Assembly: GCA_025765595.1 (NCBI GenBank)
Contig: JAIVFH010000003.1
Coordinates: 372,001 to 436,000, forward strand
Length of the DNA stretch: 64,000 nucleotides
Reading direction: 5' to 3'
From: Obelidium mucronatum
Taxonomy: Eukaryota; Chytridiomycota; Chytridiomycetes; Chytridiales; Chytriomycetaceae
The notes under the pieces: model-generated
Told to the model about the DNA's origin: nothing
What the model saw: the letters and a program-made list of their open reading frames with translations, nothing else
Databases searched by the model: none
Translations under genes and position numbers: made by a program
Shown here: positions 10,428-21,140 of the stretch, in pieces
Layout: each line of letters starts with the position of its first letter
Position numbering within the stretch: position 1 is the first letter of the stretch

Positions 10428-10433
10428 AATAAA
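10428..10433 (+). terminator. AATAAA polyadenylation signal, DRG1
   Basis: Canonical hexamer 12 nt after the DRG1 stop codon, in the short gap before a convergent gene. Confidence 0.55.
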
Positions 10434-10576
10434 GTGGTGTCACGGAAATTGAATGCGTTCTCATATAAACATTGGAAAAAAAGCAGCAGTATTCTATTAT
10501 TAATTACCCTTATTGTTAAAACTTCTATTTCGGTCTACCGGGTCTCCTCCATAGCACAGTTCCTACCATAGCATTT

Positions 10577-12056
<1,480 letters not shown>

Positions 12057-12256
12057 TTTTTTTTGTGTATTCTAAGTAGATCAAAGAAAAGTTGGACCGT
12101 TAGGAAGAGGTGGGGAGGGGAAAAGGGGGATCTTTTAGGGAAAGCTCACCCCCTCTGAAAAAATAATTGCCTGTGCCCAAAATTTTTTTTCCCTTCCAAA
12201 AGAATTGTCACCAAAAAAATAAATAAATAAAATGAACAAGACGAAATTAAAATATT

Positions 12257-13741
12257 TTAATAGTTGATTCCTTTAAATGAAATATTGGAAGTGGTAAACG
12301 CAGAGGTCAAGTTACTACAAATGTCATTGTTCCTTTTCGCCTCCTCAACAAGCACCGCCAGACGTTGCATGGCCCCTTCCTCTCCCAAATCAATAAAACA
12401 CTTGTTTCCTAATCGACTCACGTGTCTCTTCAATGCATCCAGCCTGGCGAATCGTTTGGGACATTTCAAACAGCTAAACGCCTTTCCTTCCTCCGAATGC
12501 AAACTAGCAGCATGACGTCGAAGATCATGAGACCGACGAAAAGTAGCCGCGCACTCTTGACAACTGTAAACCTTGGAGCACTTGTGAGTTTTCAAATGCG
12601 ATGTGAGATTCATTTTCTTGTGAAATGTTTGCGTGCATCCTGGGATGGGGCATTTGAAAGTTTGCGACTGTTTCTGCTTGGATGGACTTATTCCAAGGCT
12701 GTTGCTGCCGCCACCAATACCGCTTGTGTAACTCAATGCCGATGTTGCAGATGTTGCCAGCGTTGAGGACATTGGAGACGTTGACAGCGATACATATGAG
12801 TTTGAAGAATTGGGAGTAGCGCTTGACATGTTTGCATTTGATGAGGGAGGGTTTAAATAATTGATCAATGCGGCGGTTGTGTCAATTGATAAATGTGGGA
12901 ACTTTCTTGGCAAATACTGTTCGGCACCTGCTGTTCCTTTTGGTACACCTGCGAAAAAATAGTTGGGCGATGGCAAGCTTGCTCGGGACGGTTGGCTGCG
13001 CACATCGGTTGCCGTGTTTGCTGTCAATGACATGGAGCGTCTTCGATGATTCTCGACTAATGCCTCCTGTATTTTTTTTTTTTGTTTAAGCGTTTGAATT
13101 TTAAGGAAAAAGGGTTTTTTTTTTACCTGATGACTTGTAAGCGGAAGAGGCGGAATAACATGGGACAACTCCAGAAGCACAGGGTTAGGTCTATTTGCCA
13201 ATAGTTGGGGTTGAGATTGCGGCGCCATTGGAGGAGAATAGCTTCCACTGACGAAACCCAGCTCGCGCAGAGTATCTTGCGAATTCGGCAAATTGACTTT
13301 GGTGGCAGATGTTGATTTGTTGTAGCCTTGAAGATGAAGCAACGATGGCGTTTGGAGTACAGACGCATTGACTGAAGGAAAAGTAGATGAAGGAGTTTCG
13401 TGATGGATGATTTTCTGCGCATGAGTTGTAGTTTGTGATGACTTTGTGGGTGTGAGGGGTTGTGGTGTGATTCCAAACTGAAAGGCTCCTTCATCAAATT
13501 TATCCAAATTCAACTTTCCAGCGTCGACAGAACTATTTAATAGCGTTTCAGGGCTGCTGCTTAGTTGCAATTCTAATTCTGATGATGAATTCAGGGAGTT
13601 CAAGTCACTGTTGGAATCCCCCTGAAATGCATTCAAAAACAGCTCATCAAAGTCCAACAGGTCATTCTCGTCCATTGCGTCTGCAGATTGAAACAGACCA
13701 TTATTGTTGTTGTGGTTGTTGTTATTGACTGTCGAATTCAT
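12257..13741 (-). CDS. C2H2 zinc-finger transcription factor, Crz1/Msn2-like finger cluster
   Basis: Probable DNA-binding regulator with three C-terminal fingers: FKCPIPGCTQTFHKKMNLTSHLKTH, read as C-x4-C-x12-H-x3-H; then YSCQECAATFRRSHDLRRHAASLH; then FSCLKCPKRFARLDALKRH. The order and the RRSHDLRRH and RLDALKRH helices resemble fungal Crz1-type factors. The N-terminal ~370 residues are low complexity, rich in Asn, Ser, Pro and Gln, with acidic stretches DENDLLDFDELF near the start that could be an activation region. Start is at MNSTVNNNN (13741). A 60-nt intron (13126-13067) lies in frame and has no stop, so it can be mistaken for coding sequence. Spliced length is about 474 residues. Targets are unknown. 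Confidence 0.8.
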   Translation of the reverse strand: MNSTVNNNNHNNNNGLFQSADAMDENDLLDFDELFLNAFQGDSNSDLNSLNSSSELELQLSSSPETLLNSSVDAGKLNLDKFDEGAFQFGITPQPLTPTKSSQTTTHAQKIIHHETPSSTFPSVNASVLQTPSLLHLQGYNKSTSATKVNLPNSQDTLRELGFVSGSYSPPMAPQSQPQLLANRPNPVLLELSHVIPPLPLTSHQVKKKPFFLKIQTLKQKKKIQEALVENHRRRSMSLTANTATDVRSQPSRASLPSPNYFFAGVPKGTAGAEQYLPRKFPHLSIDTTAALINYLNPPSSNANMSSATPNSSNSYVSLSTSPMSSTLATSATSALSYTSGIGGGSNSLGISPSKQKQSQTFKCPIPGCTQTFHKKMNLTSHLKTHKCSKVYSCQECAATFRRSHDLRRHAASLHSEEGKAFSCLKCPKRFARLDALKRHVSRLGNKCFIDLGEEGAMQRLAVLVEEAKRNNDICSNLTSAFTTSNISFKGINY

Positions 13742-13901
13742 CAAGATGGATTTGGCGTTGAGTTGTGTTCTAAAAACAAACTGTCGTTTTTTAATAAAAA
13801 AGACCCCAACATGTTCCAAAAAAAGAACACTCTGATTTGCGACGATCAACAGCTTTATTAAAAGACCCTTTTTCTTTTCTCTCCCGAAACTCAGCAACTC
13901 C

Positions 13902-14681
13902 TTACTTTTTCGCGTACACATCTTTGTCAATGCCTTGAGCGACATAGTATGTGACGAGTGTCGCAACAACCTTTTCCAAACCCTCCAACCACGATTTGAA
14001 GCCAGCCTGAAAGTTGGGGTCTGAATCCCCCAAGTTCTTGTAAAAATCAGCGCGTTTTGGGCACGCACCCATCGCCAACGAAAATACTGGACGAATCATG
14101 AAGCTGTGGAACGGCGCCAAAGTGGTCTTGTAGGCTTCGGTGAAGCTGGCGCTAAGTTCTTCAGCGGCATTATCGGAGCTTCTTCTGAGCGCGATGGCTG
14201 TGAAAGTAAAAAAGTGGCCACTGTCAGAGAGATGTTTGATACAGATAGCAGACAAACTCACCAATCAATTCCAATGCTCTCTTGAGCCACAATAGACCCT
14301 CTGCAGCTGTTCTCTTTTTGTCAGACAATTCAGCCTTGACAATTGATTCCAAGGTGGTGTACACTTGAGGGTTTTCCGCAGCCTTTGCTTGCACTTTCTG
14401 CTTTCAAGTGTCAAGCGCCATCCAACCTCCACATTGACAAATGAATGCTACTCACAGCTACGTTTCCGGTGATGTCTGTTTTGATCATTCCAAAAGCAGA
14501 GCCAAGGGAGTCTGGTGGTGGTGGTGGTGGCGCGTTAGCGATGCTTATGTTTATGCCATGTGCCTGACATACCCAAGACACCGGCGAGACCGTCGCATGC
14601 TTTGACGAACGCAGCAAGGTCGATGCCTTGGTCTGTGACTGTGACGGCCGAGAAGGAAGTGACTTTATCGAAATACGACAT
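13902..14681 (-). CDS. GLTP: Glycolipid transfer protein (GLTP domain)
   Basis: All-helical cytosolic carrier that moves glycosphingolipids between membranes. About 200 residues in several exons, starting MSYFDKVTSFSAVTV at 14681. The binding-site residues of the family are visible: Asp, Asn and Lys in the IKTDITGNVAKV helix, Trp in LLWLKRALELI, and His in LAPFHSFMIRPVFSLAMGACP. The C-terminal helix ends KDVYAKK. The length fits a stand-alone GLTP rather than an FAPP2-type fusion. The start codon is 66 bp from the divergent fimbrin start. Confidence 0.9.
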
Positions 14682-14747
14682 AATAATTATTTATTTTATT
14701 GCATGACTTAAAATTTAAATAAATCGAGAAAGCAGTCCAAGCACAGA
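14682..14747. promoter_or_regulatory. 66-bp divergent intergenic region, GLTP / fimbrin
   Basis: A/T-rich spacer between two divergent start codons, including runs of the form TTATTTATTTTAT. It is inferred to hold both core promoters. Confidence 0.4.
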
Positions 14748-17700
14748 ATGCGCGCCAACTTCCAGACGCAGGCCAAAGCCACGACGGCGGCAGACAGCGA
14801 CGACGACTGGCGCAGCGACGACGACGCCGGCGCCAGCAGCAGCAAGAGCAAGGCCAAGGCGGCGATCATCGGCAACCTCAACGCGAAGCTCGCGCGCGGA
14901 CCCGTCGAGAACCCGGTGCTGACGCGCCACGCGCCGCAGGCGTCGTTCGCCGAGTTTGCGGACGGCGGCGGCGGCTACGCGGCGGCGGGCGGCGCGCTGC
15001 CCAGCGGGCCCGGCGCCTTCGGCGGCGTGTTCCAGCCGCACCACGTGAAGAGCGGCGCGCCGTTTTCGTACGGGACCGCGAGCGTCGCCGCCGGGTGCGT
15101 TTTCGTCAAATTAATGCTTTCTTAGAAATTGTTGTTTGCTGAAATCCACCCCGCTTCGTCCCCACTTAAAAAAACAACAACAACAACAACAACAATGAAT
15201 TCGCACAGAGTCGCCAATCCGCCGCCGCCGCCAAAGCCCGCAAAGTTCCAAGTCTCGTCGGCCGCACAGCAGAGCAACAACGCGTCTGTCGACCAGACCA
15301 CTCAAAGCCTGGCAAACAACCCATTCATGATGAACAACAACAGCAACAACAACCAGTCGCATTCCACCCCAGCTGCTGCATCATCCTACACGACCACGGC
15401 CCCGTCTCCTGCCAGCAAACCATCGACGTTGTCAAACAATCCGTTTTTAAACATGAAGGCGGCTCCAGCCCCAGCGGCTGTTCCTCCACCTCAGCAATTC
15501 CAATTGCCGGCCCGGCCAGCTCCTTCTCAATACTCTGCTCCAGCCCAGCAATACTCTGCCCCAGTACCGCTTGGCCAATCAAATTTTACTTCGGACCCTG
15601 AGCTCTCTTCTACTTCCCAAGCACTGTCGGCGAAGTTCCCATACTTTTCTGCTTCTGAGGTTAGCTCATTAAATCGTGTTACACCGTTTCCTTTGTTTGC
15701 GCTGGACTCACTTTTATGTCGACTTTGTTTCTGGTTGACTAGGTATCCACCTTTCACCGTCTCTTCTCAGACTTGGACAGCGACAACCATGGATGGATTC
15801 ACCAATCTGACTTGGGAACAGTTTCCAACAAGGCAGGTGAAGCCGCGACCAGTGTCGTCGAAAAATTACAAAAGCTGAAGTTGATTGTTGGGTCTGACGG
15901 GGTTACACTTGAGGCGTTCTTGGCAGTAAGTATTCATTGGCTAATGACCAAAGAATTATTGAAGCTAACAATTATTTTCAGGCTGTGAGCGAGCTTCGAC
16001 GTGATAAGGGTATCAGTGCCACTGCCAACAAGGGAAAAATTGTTTTGCACGGCTCTACATCTGAAAATACTACCCACACAATCAATGAAGACGAAAAGCA
16101 GTCGTTCACTGAGCACATTAACCAAGTTTTGGCCAATGACAAGGATATTCGTCATCGCTTGCCTATTGATCCGTTGACGATGCAAGTGTTTGGTGAAGTT
16201 AAAGGTATGTTCTTTTTTGGATTTCGCTGACTCGCGCTATATTTCTTGCTGAGCAAAAAACACCCTTGCTTTAGATGGACTCATTTTGGCGAAGCTCATC
16301 AATGACTCTGTTCCAAACACTATTGATGAAAGAGTGCTGAACTTGGGCAAGAAGCTCAATACATTCCAAATGACTGAAAACAACAACGTTGTTGTGAACA
16401 GTGCCAAAGCGATTGGTTGCTCTGTAGTCAACATTGGTGCCCAGGATTTGATTGAAGGGCGTGAGCATTTGGCCCTTGGTTTAATTTGGCAAATCATCAA
16501 GATTGGTCTTCAGGCCCGTGTTGACATCAAGTTTCACCCCGAACTTTTCCGATTACTGGAAGATGGCGAAAGCTTGGAGCAGTTTTTGAAGTTGCCTGTT
16601 GAACAGATCTTGTTGAGGTGGTTCAATTACCACTTGAAGAGAGCAGGATGGGGCAGACGTGTGCAAAACTTTAGCGCGGATGTAAAGGTGTGTGTGTTGG
16701 TTTCTTTGCGTCCATTTTCTGAACAAATGGAGTTAGGATGGTGAGAACTACACTGTCTTGATGGCTCAATTGGCTCCACATTTGTGCGACCGGTCTCCAT
16801 TACAAACACGCGACTTGCATCAACGTGCTGAACAAGTCTTGCAAAACTCTGACCGTATGCATTGTCGCAAGTATTTGAGTGTCAAGACTCTTCTTGAAGG
16901 GAATGCAAAGCTCAACTTTGCTTTTGTCGCCAATCTCTTCAACAACTGGCCAGGATTGGAAAAACTTAGTGACGCTGAAAAGGCACAGCTGGATGACAGT
17001 TTGTTCAACAGTGAAGGAACCCGTGAAGCCAGAGCCTTTGCGTTGTGGTTGAACAGTCTTGGTGTGGATCCATTTGTCAACAATTTGTTTGACGATCTTC
17101 AAGACGGTTTGGTCCTTTTGCAGGCAATCGATAAAGTTCGGCCAGGTCTTGTTGACTGGAAGAAGGTCAACAAACCTGCACCAATTGCCAGCAAGTTTAA
17201 GAAAGTTGAAAATACAAACTATGTTATCGCGTTGGGTAAAGAATTGAGGTTTACTCTTGTTGGAATTCAGGGTAGTGATATTACTGACGGGCAAAAGACT
17301 TTGACTTTGGGTTTGTTGATACTCTCTTTTCATGATGTGTTTTTGATGGGAGGTTTTAAATAATGCGGTATGTTAGGTTTGGTGTGGCAGCTGATGCGAG
17401 AACACGTCATTCAAACGTTAAAGTCATTGTCCAAGAGTGGAACTGAAATTACTGAAAATGACATTATTGCTTGGGCAAACAACACGGTTAAGGTGCGCAG
17501 TGGAAAGTTCAGCAGTATTTCTCAGTTCAAGGATCCCAACTTGCGTACTGGTGTCTTCCTCCTGGACCTCTTGAATGGAATTCAAAAGGGAGTGGTTGAC
17601 TACACAATGGTTGGACCTGGTCACGCTGAAGAAGATGCTTTGATGAATGCCAAGTATGCCATCAGCATTGCGAGAAAGCTTGGAGCCACCATCTTTGTTC

Positions 17701-17866
17701 TTCCAGAGGATATTGTTGAGGTTAAGCCGAAGATGGTGAGATCGAGTTTTTTTATTTTTGTTTTTTTTAGCTCTCATTTTAAATATCTTTTTTTTTTTTT
17801 TACAAGATTTTGACATTTGTTGGAACTTTGATGGCGTTGGATAAGAGTGGTACATTGAACCACTGA
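14748..17866 (+). CDS. Fimbrin/plastin actin-bundling protein with a long N-terminal extension
   Basis: Actin cross-linker with four CH domains in two tandem actin-binding modules, as in Sac6/Fim1/plastin. The CH part is clear: DGLILAKLINDSVPNTIDER, NTFQMTENNNVVVNSAKAIG, GLIWQIIKIGL, LLRWFNYHLKRAGW, DGENYTVLMAQLAP, FALWLNSLGVDPFVNNLFDDLQ and the CH4 segment with TENDIIAWANNTVK, ending LDKSGTLNH. Before CH1 is a single weak EF-hand (loop DSDNHGWIHQSD) instead of the usual pair. Ahead of that are about 280 extra residues: a GC-rich Ala/Gly segment (exon 1) and a Pro/Gln/Asn-rich segment carrying two NPF motifs (NNPFMM, NNPFLN). The junction at ~15090 keeps frame (GG|A). The intron near 17310-17380 appears to use a weak GTTTGT donor. 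Yeast fimbrin acts at endocytic actin patches. Confidence 0.9.
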
Positions 17867-17962
17867 TTTGCAGGTTTACCTATCAGATCTGGTTTTATTT
17901 GTGGTTGATTTTTTAAAGTTGTTGTTGTCTGTGTTGTATATTTTTTATTAAGACTTGAAAAA

Positions 17963-18580
17963 ATGGATGCACGAAAATTGTTGCAAGCAAAGCGACGCGA
18001 ACGGGCGCCCGCGACGAAGAAGGCTGTGACGGCAAAGGTTGTGACAGCAAAGGCAGCAGCAGCGGCAGTGCATTCTTCAGCTGGGTCGTCAGAACGCGAT
18101 GTGAAGAAGGTTGATGCGAAGGAAGAAGCTCCAGCGGAACGCGCAGTCAGCATCAAGAGCACCGGCAACAGCGCCAGCACCAACGCGAGGGTTATCGTCG
18201 AAGAAAACAAAGTCGACAGCGGCAGTAAAGACAGCGGCAGCGACGAGGCGGCGCTGGCGGCGCAGATGGCCGAATTCAGCGAGTTTCTGGCGGCGGCGGC
18301 GCCGGAAGCCGGAGCGGAAGCCGGAGCGGAAGACGCGGAAGAAGCGGAAGCGGAAGCGGACAGCGACAACGACGACGACGCGGCGGCGCGCGCGCTCGAG
18401 CAGCAGACGCTGACGCAGCGCGTGGCGCAGCTGCGGTCACGCTTCGCCGGGCTGGCGAAGGGGAAGCCCGTGCTTGGAAAACGGAAACTAAAGCCGGACG
18501 CTGTTGATGATGATGGTGGTGATGACAAATCAAGCGAGGAGTCGGACGAGGACGACATGTGGCGCGTGCGGAAACGATAA
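17963..18580 (+). CDS. Small acidic Ala/Glu-rich protein of unknown function
   Basis: An uninterrupted 205-codon frame, starting MDARKLLQAKRRER and ending ESDEDDMWRVRKR. The middle (about residues 90-150) is an Ala/Glu-rich helical stretch built from imperfect GAAGCG/GGAGCG-type repeats in very GC-rich DNA, followed by LEQQTLTQRVAQLRSRFAG. The basic N-terminus and the acidic tail before WRV recall the ends of CCDC16/ZNF830-like splicing proteins, but the C2H2 finger of that family is missing, so the resemblance is weak. It sits 97 bp after fimbrin and 272 bp before the transporter, all on the same strand. The coding call rests on frame length and on clean start and stop codons. Confidence 0.6.
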   Translation: MDARKLLQAKRRERAPATKKAVTAKVVTAKAAAAAVHSSAGSSERDVKKVDAKEEAPAERAVSIKSTGNSASTNARVIVEENKVDSGSKDSGSDEAALAAQMAEFSEFLAAAAPEAGAEAGAEDAEEAEAEADSDNDDDAAARALEQQTLTQRVAQLRSRFAGLAKGKPVLGKRKLKPDAVDDDGGDDKSSEESDEDDMWRVRKR

Positions 18581-18851
18581 ATACAACTTATTCAGGCTGC
18601 TCTTTTTTTTTATCCCTGAAAGTTTGTGACAGTGTGTGTGCGGCTTACGCCTTCTGAATTTGAATTTTGCGTTTGGTTTTTGACAATTTCGCTGCTGCTG
18701 TCATCGGACCGGGGGTCTACAGTGAATAGTGGCTATCATTTTGCGGGATCGACAGGAAAGATATTAATAATATCCCGTATTCCTTGCGTCTTTCCTCTGT
18801 TTTATTTTGTTGCATTTCTGTTTATAAATAAATATTTGCTAAAAACAGATC

Positions 18852-20887
18852 ATGTCCAAGTAAGGTGGCTTTGCCCAACCACATCGTCACTAACGTAATG
18901 GGACAGGCAGCAGTATTACGGCACATCGCAGGACCCTCTTATTGGGGCCCCATATGGCCAACCTCCATATCAACAGCAGCCATATCAACAGCAACCCTAT
19001 CCACAACAGCAGCCATATGGCCAACAACCCCAACAACCCCCGTACTACCAGCAACCGCAACCCCAGTTTCACCAAGCGCCGTACCAACACCAGCAGCAGT
19101 TTCAAACTCAGCCTGGTCAGTTTGTCCCGCAGCAGCCCCATGGAAAACCACCCGTTCCACCATCGAATCCTCCACAGTTTGCCACCCGTCGACGCTTTAA
19201 TGATCTTTGGGCGGCTATTCTTTTCTTTGTTTTCATGGCTGGCTTCGTCGCGATGGCTTACATTGGTGTGCCTGTAAGTTGCAATATTTGTAATTTGTGT
19301 TGAACTCTATTCATTAAAACTAACAATGTACACGCGACAAATAATATAGAACGTGATCACGTCTTTCAAGACGGGCGAGTTCAAGTTCCCTCACTCCAAT
19401 AACACCGCAACAGCCGGGGGAAGCTCTGCTGGTACAGTGAAGTTGGGTGTTGACACCAATGATATTTTGGGTCTCCTTGGGGCAAGTGTGGGAACTGGTC
19501 TTGGATTTTCAGTCGTATACTTTTTCTTGATGTTGAAGTGAGTTGTCTGCTTCTCTTTACTTGCATGCTGAGGTTATTTGAACTGATTATTCTCTTTTTT
19601 TCCAAAAGTTTCCCTGGACCTTTAATCACCATCTCCTACTTTTTCAACATTCTTCTCCTTCTGGCAATGGCTGGATTTGCCTTCTACTTGAGAATTATTG
19701 TTATGGCCGTTATTTACCTGATTTTCGCTATCCTGACTGGTGTTGCGTATTACTATGTTCGTGACCGGATTCCCTTTTCAAAGCTCGTGTTGGAAACAGT
19801 GTGCAAGATTACTGCTCGATACAATGGTACTCTGTTTGTTGCATTGGGTGGTGTGATTCTGAGTGCGGCTTTCTCGATTCTGTGGCTCGTGACTGTCCTT
19901 GGAATGGCGAACTTTAGTGCCACCAAGAACTTGTCTGATGCTGTATCGATTGTCATCTTGGTTCTCTTGGTGTAAGTTTCGTTTAAGTGGCTGGCTGGTT
20001 CATTACTGACACATTCCATTAAAGGTTTATCAACTTCTGGTTCAATGAAGTTGTGAGAAACACTGTGCATGTTGCTGTTTGCGGAACGTTTGCATCTGTA
20101 AGAATTTCTTCGGTTTATTTATTAATTTTTTTTTTTGCATATGGCTCATCGTTATTCGTTCTTTTTACTGTAGTATTACTTCCTTGGTGTCCAGCAACCA
20201 AACTCAACAGTTGTCACGCTTCCTTCAAGCAATACCACCGCCAAGTCTCTTGGTCGTGCCTTAACGACCTCATTTGGTTCTGTTTGTTTCGGGTCTCTTC
20301 TTGTCTCCATCATTCGCACTCTCAAGTTCATTGCCAATGTTGCCAAAAACGACAGTGCCCAAGATGGAAACATTTTGTGTTGTTTCCTTGCCGCTTGTTT
20401 GGAGTGCATTCTTGCCTGCCTTGCCGATATCCTTGACTACTTCAACAAGTTTGCTTACACTGAAATTGCCATTTATGGAAAGCCATACTGTGATGCCGGA
20501 AAAGACACTTGGAACCTCATTAAATACAAGGGTATTGATTTAATCATCAACGATTGCATGATTGGTCAAGTGTTGGGAATGGGTTCATTTTTCACCGCAT
20601 TGTTGTGTGCTTTTGCAGCTTTCCTGTATATTCATCTCAAAGATGGGTTGGGAAGTTTGGGCAATGGAGTGGCAGTGTATATTATCACATGTTTGATTTG
20701 TGCGTTTATCGGTGCTTGGATCTTTTTGGTGCTGTTGGAAGTTATTGACAGTGGTGCAAGTGCTACCTTTGTTTGTCTTGCTGAAGATCCGGCTACGATT
20801 CAGCGTCAGCTTCCAACTTTGTTTGGAATGATTCAAGACCGATTCCCTCAAGTTACTTGGGGAATGCAAAGTAATGCTTACAATTAA
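18852..20887 (+). CDS. Choline transporter-like protein (SLC44 / Pns1 family)
   Basis: Multi-pass membrane protein of the CTL/SLC44 family; animal members transport choline, while fungal Pns1 has no settled substrate. The first coding exon is only 8 nt (ATG TCC AA) and joins through AA|G to a Gln/Pro/Tyr-rich cytosolic tail of about 80 residues. The core starts at RRRFNDLWAAILFFVFMAGF (TM1), followed by an extracellular loop with NNTATAGGSS. Then come many hydrophobic segments, and the family region SIIRTLKFIANVAKND, CLECILACLADILDYFNKFAYTEIAIYGKPYC. The C-terminus is PQVTWGMQSNAYN. Roughly ten membrane spans fit the family. An AATAAA lies about 60 nt after the stop. Confidence 0.87.
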
Positions 20888-20947
20888 TTTTAGTTCCTCC
20901 CTTCATCCCATCAGTTAGCCACATTTACTTAAATCTTATATGAAGCC

Positions 20948-20953
20948 AATAAA
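20948..20953 (+). terminator. AATAAA polyadenylation signal, SLC44-like gene
   Basis: Canonical hexamer 61 nt after the transporter stop. The rest of the 253-bp gap to the convergent dynein gene holds nothing else that I recognise. Confidence 0.5.
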
Positions 20954-21140
20954 AAAAATTGAAAGTTGATCTTTGGTTTGCTATTAAATTTGTAATCACA
21001 TGCAGAAGTGCATCCAACATTGGATTTGGTGTTGTAGCTCCCACATGGCATTAATATGAACATCAATTTTGGTGAACAATAATCAAGGTTTTAATATCTA
21101 ACACATTTTTTATTATTCACGAAAATATAGTATCATCCCG

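Noticed and set aside
13742..14068. N-terminal extension of the C2H2 protein to an ATG at 14068
   Set aside because: That stretch overlaps GLTP coding exons on the same strand and is Phe/Lys-rich noise; the ATG at 13741 fits better.
17800..18558. 252-codon minus-strand Ser/Ala-rich frame
   Set aside because: It is antisense to the GC-rich acidic gene at 17963; its length comes from the triplet composition of that gene.
20888..21140. Possible tRNA or other RNA gene in the SLC44-DNAH10 gap
   Set aside because: No cloverleaf, A/B box pair or conserved element was found by eye; it looks like two 3' UTRs.
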